A stretch of DNA of 34,077 nt from Succinatimonas sp. CAG:777. GTDB lineage: Bacteria > Pseudomonadota > Gammaproteobacteria > Enterobacterales > Succinivibrionaceae. The position numbers were made by a program, and so were the translations under genes. Positions 15,851-23,414 of this stretch are shown here, piece by piece. The notes beneath the pieces were generated by a model. It was given only the letters and a program-made list of their open reading frames with translations, was not told where the DNA came from and made no database searches. The stretch spans positions 1 through 34,077 of the forward strand of contig HF987962.1 of assembly GCA_000431835.1 (NCBI GenBank), written 5' to 3'. Each line of letters begins with the position of its first letter. Position 1 is the first letter of the stretch.

Positions 15851-16840
15851 ATGGGCAACCCTTCAAAATTCACCGAAGCTGACAGATTCTCTGTAGCTCC
15901 AATGATTGATGTTACCAATCGTACCTTCAGACGTATGGCAAGACTCTTAACTAAAAGAGCAATGCTGTACACCGAAATGATCGCAGCTCAGGCTATTACT
16001 CATGGCAAAGAGCATCTTATAGAACAAGATCCTAATAATGAAAATCCTTGTACCTTACAGTTAGGAGGATCTGATCCTAAAGTACTGGCACAAGCCTGTA
16101 AGATTGCCTTAAAGTTTGGCTATAGTGCTATTAACCTAAATGCTGGATGCCCATCTGATAAAGTGCAGTCTGGATCTTTTGGTGCAATCTTAATGAAAAC
16201 ACCTGAGGTGATTACAGATTGTTTAAAAGCAATGCAGGATGCTGTAGACATACCTGTAACTGTAAAAACTCGTATTGGTGTAGACGATTTAGATGATTTT
16301 GAATACACCAAAAAGATTGTGCAATCTGTCTATGTAACAGGCTCAAGACACATCATTTTGCATGCTAGAAAAGCCTGGTTAAACGGTTTGTCACCTAAAG
16401 AGAACAGAACTGTACCTCCATTAGATTATGCAAGGGTGTATGCTCTAAAAGAGGTATTTCCAGATTTAGCTATAACCATCAATGGTGGCATCTTAACTAT
16501 TGATGACTGTTTAGAGCAGTTACAACATGTTGAAGGTGTGATGTTAGGTCGCGCTATTATGGACAATCCTTATCTATTAGCTTCTGTTGATAGTAAGATA
16601 TATGGAGTAGATGAGGAAGTTAAATCTCGTGATGTGATTTTTGAAACTCTCATGGAATTTGCGCAGAAGTTCGTATCAGAGGGTAATAAACTTCATTATC
16701 TTGGAAATCACATCATCAACTTCTTTAACGGATGCAAAGGTGCTAGACGTTTTAGAAATTACCTCTCATGTCATATGCATGAGTTAGGTGCAGGACCTGA
16801 AGTCTTTAGAGAAGCTTATAAACGCATGAAAGAAGCTTAG
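15851..16840 (+). CDS. dusA: tRNA-dihydrouridine synthase A
   Basis: A flavin enzyme that reduces uridine 20/20a in tRNA D-loops using NADPH. The 329 residues match DusA: SVAPMIDVTNRTFRR at the N-terminus, TEMIAAQAITHG, LQLGGSDP, NLNAGCPSDKVQSGSFGA with the catalytic Cys near residue 98, VTVKTRIG, IILHARKAWLNGLSPKENR, and INGG plus GVMLGRA at the phosphate-binding end. All expected catalytic and FMN-binding segments are present. No strong ribosome-binding site precedes ATG 15851, and a strong terminator ends just 11 bases before it, leaving no room for a promoter. Expression must come by readthrough or from inside the preceding gene. The next gene's ribosome-binding site overlaps the dusA stop. 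Confidence 0.93.
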   Translation: MGNPSKFTEADRFSVAPMIDVTNRTFRRMARLLTKRAMLYTEMIAAQAITHGKEHLIEQDPNNENPCTLQLGGSDPKVLAQACKIALKFGYSAINLNAGCPSDKVQSGSFGAILMKTPEVITDCLKAMQDAVDIPVTVKTRIGVDDLDDFEYTKKIVQSVYVTGSRHIILHARKAWLNGLSPKENRTVPPLDYARVYALKEVFPDLAITINGGILTIDDCLEQLQHVEGVMLGRAIMDNPYLLASVDSKIYGVDEEVKSRDVIFETLMEFAQKFVSEGNKLHYLGNHIINFFNGCKGARRFRNYLSCHMHELGAGPEVFREAYKRMKEA

Positions 16841-16850
16841 GAGTATCTGT

Positions 16851-17726
16851 ATGGAACTTAGCTTAAAGTCAACAATTAACTTGAATAATGACGTTAAGAT
16901 GCCTCTTTTAGGCTTACGTGTTTATAAGATGAAAGGCGGAGAGGAAACCTATAAGACTGTAAGAGACGCCTTAGATGTAGGTTACCGTCTTATTGATACA
17001 GCTCGTATTTACTGTAATGAAAAAGCTGTTGGCAAAGCGGTTCGCGACTCAGGTATTCCTCGCAATGAAATTTTTGTAACCACTAAGCTTTGGGTTACAG
17101 ACTTTGATAACCCTAGACAGGCTCTTTTAGATTCTCTAAAAAGATTAGGGCTTGATTATGTTGACTTATACCTTATTCACTGGCCTGTAAAAGGCTATGA
17201 AAAGGCATATCTTGAGTTAGAAAAGTTACAGCAGGAAGGTCTTTGCAGAGCTATTGGTGTAAGTAACTTTAAGATTCATCATATCGAGAGTTTATTTGAG
17301 CATGGTGCTACAGTGATTCCTCAGGTAAACCAAACTGAGATCCATCCTTTGAACACTGAAGAAGAGTTAATGGGATGGTGCCGTCGTAAGAAGATAGCTG
17401 TTGAAGCATACTCTCCATTAGGATCTGAAGGCAGACTGATCCTTGATGACCCAAGACTTATCTGTATGCGTGATTACTATAAGGCAGCACCATCACAGAT
17501 CTTATTGCGCTGGTGCATTCAAAGGGGAATTGTTGCAATTCCAAAGGCTAATACCAAAGAGAAGCTGATTCAAAACAGTGAGCTTTATAACTTTGATATT
17601 TCAAATTCAGATCTTGAGACAATATCTGATATGAACTGCAATGACAGACGAAATTACGATCCTGACAAGATAGATGCCAGACCAAAGGCTATGTATCCAA
17701 AGATCGTAGAAGAAGCTGATATATAG
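16851..17726 (+). CDS. Aldo/keto reductase
   Basis: A 291-residue NADPH-dependent (alpha/beta)8-barrel oxidoreductase. The catalytic tetrad is complete: Asp49 and Tyr54 in LIDTARIYCNE, Lys79 in VTTKLW, and His110 in LIHWP. Also visible are AIGVSNF near 146-152, PQVNQTEIHP, AYSPLG, and the cofactor-phosphate motif IPKANTKEKLIQN near 236-248. The closest named relatives would be 2,5-diketo-D-gluconate or methylglyoxal reductases (DkgA/YvgN type), but the substrate cannot be read from the sequence. AGGAG overlapping the dusA stop, seven bases before ATG 16851, indicates an operon with dusA. Confidence 0.88.
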   Translation: MELSLKSTINLNNDVKMPLLGLRVYKMKGGEETYKTVRDALDVGYRLIDTARIYCNEKAVGKAVRDSGIPRNEIFVTTKLWVTDFDNPRQALLDSLKRLGLDYVDLYLIHWPVKGYEKAYLELEKLQQEGLCRAIGVSNFKIHHIESLFEHGATVIPQVNQTEIHPLNTEEELMGWCRRKKIAVEAYSPLGSEGRLILDDPRLICMRDYYKAAPSQILLRWCIQRGIVAIPKANTKEKLIQNSELYNFDISNSDLETISDMNCNDRRNYDPDKIDARPKAMYPKIVEEADI

Positions 17727-17805
17727 CTTTTCATGGATCTGATCCTGTCTACTGTAAATTTAAAACTGTCAATAGGATCGACATTCCACTATAGGTTATT
17801 CAATC

Positions 17806-19337
17806 TTAGTAAAATGATTGATACATCTTTGAAGGAGCACTCATATATCTATTGTATTTTTTTTGACCTAACCTTTGGATAAGGGATTTATCTTTTGAAA
17901 AAATAGATGTTCCAAGACCAAATTTAGAGCTTCCCCAATAAGCTCCGGCTGCCTGAAGAATTGTTGGCGCCATATCTACAGCACTTATATACTGGTTTCT
18001 TTTTTCTTCAGGAATTTTTGGAACATTTCCTATAAAAATATTCCTAATAAGTCTTTCAATGTTTGCAAACATTGGAGGGTTTCCCATGAAATAATGATCT
18101 CCTATAACTCCTAAAGCAAGAGGTGCTTTTTTATTTTCTTGAATGAAATTTACAAAATTAGATATTTGTCTATCAGTCTCAAGAAACGCATCTCTAATAT
18201 CATAAAATTAAATTTTATCTTTTGGGCAATATCCATCAGGACCATGAGTATCAATAGTTTCAACAATTAAGACGAATGGAATACCTCTAAGTATTTTTCT
18301 TTTGCTCTTGCAAAAATGAAGGGATCAGAGAATCCCCAACCAATGCCTTGATATTTATTAATATTCCACCCTTTTTGTTGCCAGTAATTTTTATCTAATA
18401 TTTCAAAATGGCCATGCATTGAAAACAATTTTTTCATTCCTGAAAAATTACTGTCAGAACCTAAAATTAAAGCAGTTTTATATCCATTAGCTTTTAGAAT
18501 TGGTTTAGCGTAAGGCAAAAAAAACTCTCTTGAGTCGTATGTATTATGTAAATTTCCAATGGGAACAAAAGAGTTTTCGTATTTAACAGGAATTTTTAAA
18601 GGCAATCCAAAATGCCAACCTGTAAGAGCTCCAATTGTCCAGCTTTAGACTGTAGCATTAACAAATTTAGTGACAGATTCTCCTTTTCGTTCAATCTTAT
18701 CTAATTCTTTAGACATCGTTTCGGTAAAATTGAAATTAGACACCAATGACTCGCCCATTACTAATACGACATTGTTCTTCTCTTTAAAGTGAACATTCTT
18801 AATATTAGGAATAGTGTAATAATCCTTAATATAATCAAGCTTATCAGCTGATTTCTGACTTTTAAAATATGCAGTTATCTCATAGTTTTTGTCAACTAAT
18901 CTTAATACATTGAATAGAGATAGAAGTGAAATGGCAGCTAATAAAGATAAACATATTACTGTGCAAGCTTGTTTTAAATACTTTTGTTTTTGTAGCGCTT
19001 CACTCACTCTTTTAATTGGTAAGAAGATACTATTGAAAAATAAGCTACAGCACTTCTTGATAAACTTTTTTAATCTTATAGAACGTGCTTTATTATTAAA
19101 ACAAATAATAAGAAAACACCACAAAAAGCAAAGGAAAATACCGAAAGTAGCATTAGTTAAAGCCGATCGTATGAATTTGGGATCAGATCCATCTGTTGAG
19201 TTGCATAGAGCCCATATAATTTGGTCAAAATTTAATGTAGAACCAAAAGTTCTCATTGTCCATTTAAAGGTAACCCATGCAAGAATTGATGAGCATCCAA
19301 TAAAGGAGATTATAACTTTAGAAAAATCAATATGATG
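17806..19337 (-). pseudogene. Sulfatase / LTA-synthase-like phosphotransferase pseudogene
   Basis: Three minus-strand fragments (19256-18645, 18605-18267, 18087-17806) rebuild one alkaline-phosphatase-superfamily membrane protein. The N-terminal part has two clear hydrophobic segments (FGIFLCFLWCFLIICF and ICLSLLAAISLLSLFNVL) and then NNVVLVMGES, the metal-binding start of the catalytic domain. A TAA at 18645-18647 interrupts it, and the same frame resumes with SWTIGALTGWHFGLPLK. Near 18275-18290 a frameshift moves into IPFVLIVETIDTHGPDG. A second TAA at 18208-18210 follows CPKDKI. The frame then carries on with FYDIRDAF, GVIGDHYFMGNPP and DMAPTILQAAGA to a stop at 17806. An in-frame stop at 19338-19340 precedes the opening frame with no good start, so the N-terminus is also lost. 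Intact relatives would transfer phosphoglycerol or phosphoethanolamine to surface glycans. Confidence 0.82.
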
Positions 19338-19404
19338 TTAAATATAATATACTGTATATTTTTTTTTAGTATTTTTATTTACCGGATAAAAATATATAAA
19401 CAAG

Positions 19405-19728
19405 TTAATTATTCGCTATGGTTGTATTTTTACTAGCCATAATACAGTTATTTTTGAGATCTGAAATCCAATGCTCATTCTTATAACCTATATATAAAAG
19501 AATAAGACCTAAAACATCTCTTCTATAAAGGAAATGATAGGCTGCATTGAAAGAACATCCTAAATATACAGCAATAGCTGTAAGTGGCAGATCAAAGCAC
19601 TAGGTAGTAATGATGTTGCTGTAGAGACTTTAACTGTTTTGACCTCCGGCTCTTAAAAATACCATTAAAAAAGAGGCATCGTGCATAAGTGTGGGTAAAA
19701 GCAAAAATAATGGAGATTTTAAAAGTAA
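19405..19728 (-). pseudogene. Remnant of a MATE-family efflux transporter (C-terminal end)
   Basis: Not an open ORF. The minus-strand frame ending at the TAA 19405-19407 reads, from about 19728 leftward, PLFLLLPTLMHDASFLMV, then FLRAGGQNS, stop (TAA), SLYSNIITT, stop (TAG at 19600-19602), CFDLPLTAIAVYLGCSFN, AAYHFLYRRDVLGLIL, and a C-terminus containing NEHWISDLKNN. The RAGG motif, the following D-L/W-x-x-x-x-P-L pattern and the terminal KW/HW-like segment are typical of the last third of MATE transporters (DinF/NorM type). Two in-frame stops and the absence of the first two thirds mark it as a fossil. Assignment is by eye only. Confidence 0.55.
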
Positions 19729-19756
19729 AAAGCCATATTAAGTGACTAATATGGCT
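19728..19756 (-). terminator. Terminator of the dCMP deaminase gene
   Basis: AGCCATATTA (19731-19740) and TAATATGGCT (19747-19756) form a perfect 10-bp stem with a 6-base loop. On the minus strand it is followed by TTTTTACTTTT. It lies about 47 bases beyond the deaminase stop. Confidence 0.8.
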
Positions 19757-19802
19757 GATAGGATGACTTGAATTTTAGCTTGGGTTGTAAAGGTCTGTTT
19801 TA

Positions 19803-20312
19803 TTACAGGGAGTGACCTAACTCTTTTGCAATTCTCTCAGGTAAATCGTCTTCCCAAGTTAAAGGATCTGAGTACACAAGATTTCCATCAACATCTCTCA
19901 TTACAACTTTGGCAATTTGAGCATTTAAAATTAGTCTCTGGCACATAGAGCAAGGGCGCATTTGTTTGGTTCTACTGTTAGTTGCAACATCAGTACCGGC
20001 CAGATATAAAGTACCGCCAACAATATCTAATGGATTTCCATTGATAATAGCATTTGCCTCAGCATGAACTGCTCTACATAACTCATAGTGTGTACCAGGT
20101 TTAATTTTGCACTTTTCTCTTAAGCACTCTTTTAAATCAACACAGTTAGCTCTGTGTCTTGGAGCTCCGTTATATCCTGTTGAGACAATTCTTCCGTCTT
20201 TTGAAACTATAACTGCTCCGTAGCGACGACGCAGACAGGTTGAACGCATGGAAACAGCCACTGCAATTTCCATAAATGATTGATCTTTTGATGGACGGAT
20301 ATAATCGGTCAT
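19803..20312 (-). CDS. Deoxycytidylate (dCMP) deaminase, ComEB type
   Basis: This zinc deaminase probably converts dCMP to dUMP, the precursor for thymidylate. The 169 residues hold the cytidine-deaminase-family zinc site: His83-Ala-Glu85 (HAEANAI) and PCSMC with Cys121 and Cys124. A Cys/His-rich insertion between residues 57 and 79 (CVDLKECLREKCKI, then H) matches the second zinc or allosteric segment of dCMP deaminases. The N-terminal FMEIAVAVSMRSTCLRRRYGAVIV is typical. AAAGAG lies a few bases before ATG 20312. It has its own terminator at 19728-19756 and a long upstream region. Alternatives such as a ComE-operon-type late competence protein are the same family. Confidence 0.88.
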   Translation of the reverse strand: MTDYIRPSKDQSFMEIAVAVSMRSTCLRRRYGAVIVSKDGRIVSTGYNGAPRHRANCVDLKECLREKCKIKPGTHYELCRAVHAEANAIINGNPLDIVGGTLYLAGTDVATNSRTKQMRPCSMCQRLILNAQIAKVVMRDVDGNLVYSDPLTWEDDLPERIAKELGHSL

Positions 20313-20636
20313 ATGATTCTCTTTGTGTTCTTAATATTTAATTGTAATCTATGAACTTTTGTCAAAGGCATGTGTTATGAGGTTAAAGCATAACTTGCTT
20401 GAAACCAAAAGGCTTAAATAAGATACAATAACTTATATTGCATAACATTGTGATGTTTCACAATTACAGATAAAACTGTTTTATGTGTAGAAAATCTTAT
20501 AGAAAGAAACATCATCACTCAACTATTTTAGCGAGATTTTTTGTTTGTTGAGCCTTTTATTCAACTGAAAAACTGCAATTTTGCATTTAGAAAGTTCAAT
20601 ATTTGGCTTAAATATCTGATAGAGCCAAATTTTGCC
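20313..20636. other. Non-coding region between the dCMP deaminase and rplY
   Basis: No plausible ORF is seen. It holds a perfect 7-bp dyad, ATTGTGA (20447-20453) and TCACAAT (20458-20464), separated by TGTT. This resembles CRP/FNR-superfamily operators, but the 4-base gap does not fit the CRP spacing of six. The remainder is AT-rich and must include the leftward promoter of the deaminase gene. Confidence 0.4.
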
Positions 20637-20664
20637 TTGAATTTTATAGAAATTCATGTATACT
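20637..20664 (+). promoter_or_regulatory. Sigma70-type promoter of rplY
   Basis: TTGAAT (20637-20642) and TATACT (20659-20664) are separated by 16 bases and precede a leader of about 50 bases before the rplY start. Confidence 0.65.
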
Positions 20665-20672
20665 ATCGCTCG

Positions 20673-20697
20673 CTGTGTTTATGGTCGCATTACACAG
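20673..20697 (+). promoter_or_regulatory. Hairpin in the rplY leader, candidate L25 autoregulatory element
   Basis: CTGTGT (20673-20678) pairs with ACACAG (20692-20697) around a 13-base loop, starting almost at the predicted transcript start. In E. coli and relatives L25 represses its own mRNA through a leader that mimics 5S rRNA loop E. The position fits, but I cannot show a loop-E fold here. Confidence 0.35.
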
Positions 20698-20723
20698 TTA
20701 TCTTTTAATATTTTATAGGAAAC

Positions 20724-21014
20724 ATGAAAATGGCAATTACTTTAGATGCTACTTCACGTACTGACTTAGGAAGAGGTGCGAGCCGCCGCCTACGTCGTGA
20801 GTTCAAAATTCCAGCTATCATCATCGGTGAAGGCAAAGACGCTTTATCAATTACCTTAGATGAGAAGAAAGTTATTACTGCTTCTTTAAAGGATGAGTTC
20901 TACAAAGAAGTAGAACTCAATTTAGACGGCAAGTCAATCAAGGTTAAGCCTGTTGACATTCAGCGTCACCCAGTTTCAGAGCGTATCTTACACATCGATT
21001 TTCAGCGTATCTAA
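20724..21014 (+). CDS. rplY: 50S ribosomal protein L25
   Basis: L25 binds the loop E/helix IV region of 5S rRNA in the central protuberance of the large subunit. The 96 residues match the short gammaproteobacterial form without the C-terminal CTC domain. The signature GRGASRRLRR near 16-25 is followed by IPAIIIGEG, where other L25 proteins have FPAIIYG. The C-terminus VDIQRHPVSERILHIDF matches the usual ending. TAGGA lies a few bases before ATG 20724. A second ATG two codons later is possible. It is a monocistronic unit with its own promoter, leader hairpin and terminator. Confidence 0.95.
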   Translation: MKMAITLDATSRTDLGRGASRRLRREFKIPAIIIGEGKDALSITLDEKKVITASLKDEFYKEVELNLDGKSIKVKPVDIQRHPVSERILHIDFQRI

Positions 21015-21043
21015 TAATTTTTGATACCTAAGTAAGATATATG

Positions 21044-21075
21044 AAAGCCATTCTTGCAAAGAGAGTGGCTTTTTT
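21044..21075 (+). terminator. Terminator of rplY
   Basis: AAAGCCATTCT (21044-21054) pairs with AGAGTGGCTTT (21062-21072) with one G-U pair, followed by a T-run to 21075. It is 30 bases beyond the rplY stop. Confidence 0.85.
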
Positions 21076-21310
21076 CATATATTGTATATAGATATTTTGT
21101 TTTGTCCTTGTTGTGATTTAGCATAATTGTGAATGTTCTTATTGAATTATCACTTAAAAGTCACCATTTACTAAAGAACACAAGTTTAAAGACAGAACTT
21201 AACTTTATTCATTAAGTATTGTCTAAAGTAGTTTTGTCAAAGCCTAGAGCTAACATTCTTATAACACTAAAGCTTGTAGCACACTAGCAGTCTTTGTAGG
21301 GAAAAGTTTC

Positions 21311-22195
21311 ATGTCAGATAATCTTTGTTTAGGTCATATGATTGAGCGTAAGGTCGTTGATATTACAGATCAGGGCGCTTTTGTCGATGCTGGTGTATTT
21401 GGTGATCTTTTCGTTCCTCATAAGCAATTACCTAAAAATCTAAAAATAGGTGACATGTTAAGAGTGTTCCTTTACAAGGATGGTGGTCGTGTTTTAGCTA
21501 CTGCAAGACATCCATATCTAGAGGTGGGAATGGTAGGTCGTCTTACTGTTACCTCAATTGATTGCGGCACTGTATACATGGATCTTGGTATTCCAAAAGA
21601 ACTCGTAGTTCCTGTATCAGAACAGCGTTCTGCTTTTGAAGTAGGTATGTCTGTTTTAATTTTGGTTACAATGGATGAACAAGGCCGACTTTTTGGTACA
21701 CAGCGTTATAACTCATATATTCGAGACGGTTCTAATAAAGGAGAGTTTAAAGTAGGTCAGAGAGTAACAGCTGTTGCTGTATCTCATACACCATTAGGCT
21801 ACAGAATGGTGGTAAATGACTCTGTTTATGGTCTTTTATATAAGTCTGACGTAAAGACACCAATTAGAATTGGTAAGAGACTAGATGGCTATATCATTAA
21901 GATTAGAGAAGATGGCAAATTAGATGTATCTTTGCAGGAACCTGGTCTTTTAGGCATTGAGCATGCTGCAAGTCTTTTATTGAGAATTTTAAAGACCTCA
22001 AATGGTTTCTTAGCTTTTAATGATAAGTCAGATCCTCAGGATATTGAGGATTACCTGCATATGTCAAAAGGCAAGTTTAAAAAAGCTATTGGCAATCTCT
22101 ATAAATTAAGATTGATTGAGATGGTTGATGATGGCATTAAGTTAACTAAAGAAGGCACTGACTATGTAAATAAAAACAGTCAGCAAAACTGTTAA
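21311..22195 (+). CDS. S1 RNA-binding domain protein, CvfB (YitL)-like
   Basis: A 294-residue protein with three S1-like OB-fold modules in tandem followed by a winged-helix domain, the CvfB layout. S1 module 1 spans about 1-60 (ITDQGAFVDAGVFGDLFVPHKQL). Module 2 spans about 70-130 (YMDLGIPKELVVPVSEQ). Module 3 spans about 145-205 (VNDSVYGLLYKSDV...DGKLDVSLQEPG). The C-terminal winged helix (about 215-285) contains MSKGKFKKAIGNLYKLRLIE. CvfB-type proteins bind RNA and affect virulence or translation in Gram-positives. The role in gammaproteobacteria is little known. No terminator is seen before sohB, 76 bases downstream, so partial cotranscription is possible. Confidence 0.82.
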   Translation: MSDNLCLGHMIERKVVDITDQGAFVDAGVFGDLFVPHKQLPKNLKIGDMLRVFLYKDGGRVLATARHPYLEVGMVGRLTVTSIDCGTVYMDLGIPKELVVPVSEQRSAFEVGMSVLILVTMDEQGRLFGTQRYNSYIRDGSNKGEFKVGQRVTAVAVSHTPLGYRMVVNDSVYGLLYKSDVKTPIRIGKRLDGYIIKIREDGKLDVSLQEPGLLGIEHAASLLLRILKTSNGFLAFNDKSDPQDIEDYLHMSKGKFKKAIGNLYKLRLIEMVDDGIKLTKEGTDYVNKNSQQNC

Positions 22196-22274
22196 GTATT
22201 GATAGTAAAGAGTAGTCAACTTATAGTTTAGGCATTTTAAGTTACTCAAAAGAGATTTTTAGATAAGGATAATG

Positions 22275-23396
22275 ATGGAATTTCTATATTCTTTAGCACT
22301 ATATTCAAGCAAGCTGGTAGTTACAGTAGCTTTAATTCTTTTTGGTCTTATAACTCTTTTAATGGCAGTTAAAGGTCTTAAATCAGCTAAAAAAGATAAC
22401 GAAGATAAGTTAAAGTTCACTGATCTTAAAAAAGAGTTCAAAGAGCGTAAACAGGAGCTTGTGGATGCTATCTTTGAAGCTGATAGCTCAAAGACTGAAA
22501 AAGAAAAGAAAGCTTTCTTAAAGCAAAAAGCAAAAGACGAGAAAAAAGATCCTAATAAAAATGAAAAAGCCTTAAAAGAAAAGATTGAGAAGGCAGAAAA
22601 AGAAGGTAAGTTCTGCCCAGAGAAAGTCTTTGTAATCGAGTTCTATGGTGATCCTAAGGCAAGCTCTCAGGATGACTTTATCAAAGAGATTAACGCTGTT
22701 CTTGATGTGGCAACAGATAAAGATGAGTTAATTTTAAATCTTGAGTCACCAGGAGGAGTTGTAAACGGCTATGGTCTACTTGCTTCTCAATTAGAAAGAG
22801 TAAGAGAGAAAGGCATTCATCTTACAGTCTGTGTCGATAATGTAGCAGCTTCAGGTGGCTATTTAATGTCATGCGTTGCTAATAAGATTGTAGCCGCACC
22901 ATTCTCTTATGTAGGTTCAATCGGTGTTGTAGCTCAAATTCCTAACTTTAATAAAGTGCTAAAGAATCATGATGTTGATTATGAGCTGGTAACAGCTGGT
23001 AAATACAAGCGTACACTTACCATGTTCGGTGAGAATACTGAGGAAGGTCGAGAAAAATTCCGTCAGGAACTTGTAATGATCCATGACAGATTTAAAGCTA
23101 TTGTTGCAAAATATCGTCCAAATATGGATGTTGAGCAGTTTGCAACTGGCGAGTTCTGGTTAGCAACTGATGCTAAAGAGCGTGGTTTAGTTGACCAAAT
23201 TGACACTTTTGATGCATATTTACAAAAAACAGTAGAATTTACAAAAGTTTGTGTTATAAAGATTAGCATTGAACATGAAGAAAAGAAGTCATTTGTAGAT
23301 ATCATTAAAAAGTTTTTTATGGCTAAAACTTGGACAAAAGCAATTAAAAACGAAGTCCAGGATACTATTATTGAACAAGATACAGGCCGTTTTTAA
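22275..23396 (+). CDS. sohB: Inner-membrane serine protease of the S49 family, SohB
   Basis: A signal-peptide-peptidase-like protease with an N-terminal membrane anchor (about 9-33) and a periplasmic catalytic domain. The anchor is followed by a long Lys/Glu-rich helical segment (about 38-115). The protease core shows EFYGDPKASSQDDF, LNLESPGGVVNGYG, the nucleophile region DNVAASGGYLMSC, YVGSIGVVAQIPNFNKVL, and the Lys-containing YELVTAGKYKRTL. AAGGA is five bases before ATG 22275 and only two bases before the ATG at 22272, so I prefer 22275 (373 residues), which also matches the E. coli N-terminus. topA starts 18 bases after its stop; sohB also lies next to topA in E. coli, so the pair is an old arrangement. 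Confidence 0.9.
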   Translation: MEFLYSLALYSSKLVVTVALILFGLITLLMAVKGLKSAKKDNEDKLKFTDLKKEFKERKQELVDAIFEADSSKTEKEKKAFLKQKAKDEKKDPNKNEKALKEKIEKAEKEGKFCPEKVFVIEFYGDPKASSQDDFIKEINAVLDVATDKDELILNLESPGGVVNGYGLLASQLERVREKGIHLTVCVDNVAASGGYLMSCVANKIVAAPFSYVGSIGVVAQIPNFNKVLKNHDVDYELVTAGKYKRTLTMFGENTEEGREKFRQELVMIHDRFKAIVAKYRPNMDVEQFATGEFWLATDAKERGLVDQIDTFDAYLQKTVEFTKVCVIKISIEHEEKKSFVDIIKKFFMAKTWTKAIKNEVQDTIIEQDTGRF

Positions 23397-23414
23397 GAGA
23401 AAAAGGATTTTACA

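Noticed and set aside
17744..17785. Terminator after the aldo/keto reductase gene (GATCCT...AGGATC)
   Set aside because: Six-base arms about 30 bases apart with no T-run are too weak to call a terminator.
18889..19335. Plus-strand 148-residue ORF opposite the sulfatase pseudogene
   Set aside because: The minus strand gives clear family sequence (membrane helices and the VVLVMGES motif); this ORF is its shadow.
1438..19337. Reassignment of a stop codon, suggested by in-frame stops in the regulator and the sulfatase
   Set aside because: Intact genes end in TAA, TAG (for example the SLC13-type and aldo/keto reductase genes) and TGA, and the sulfatase also has a frameshift. The standard code fits.
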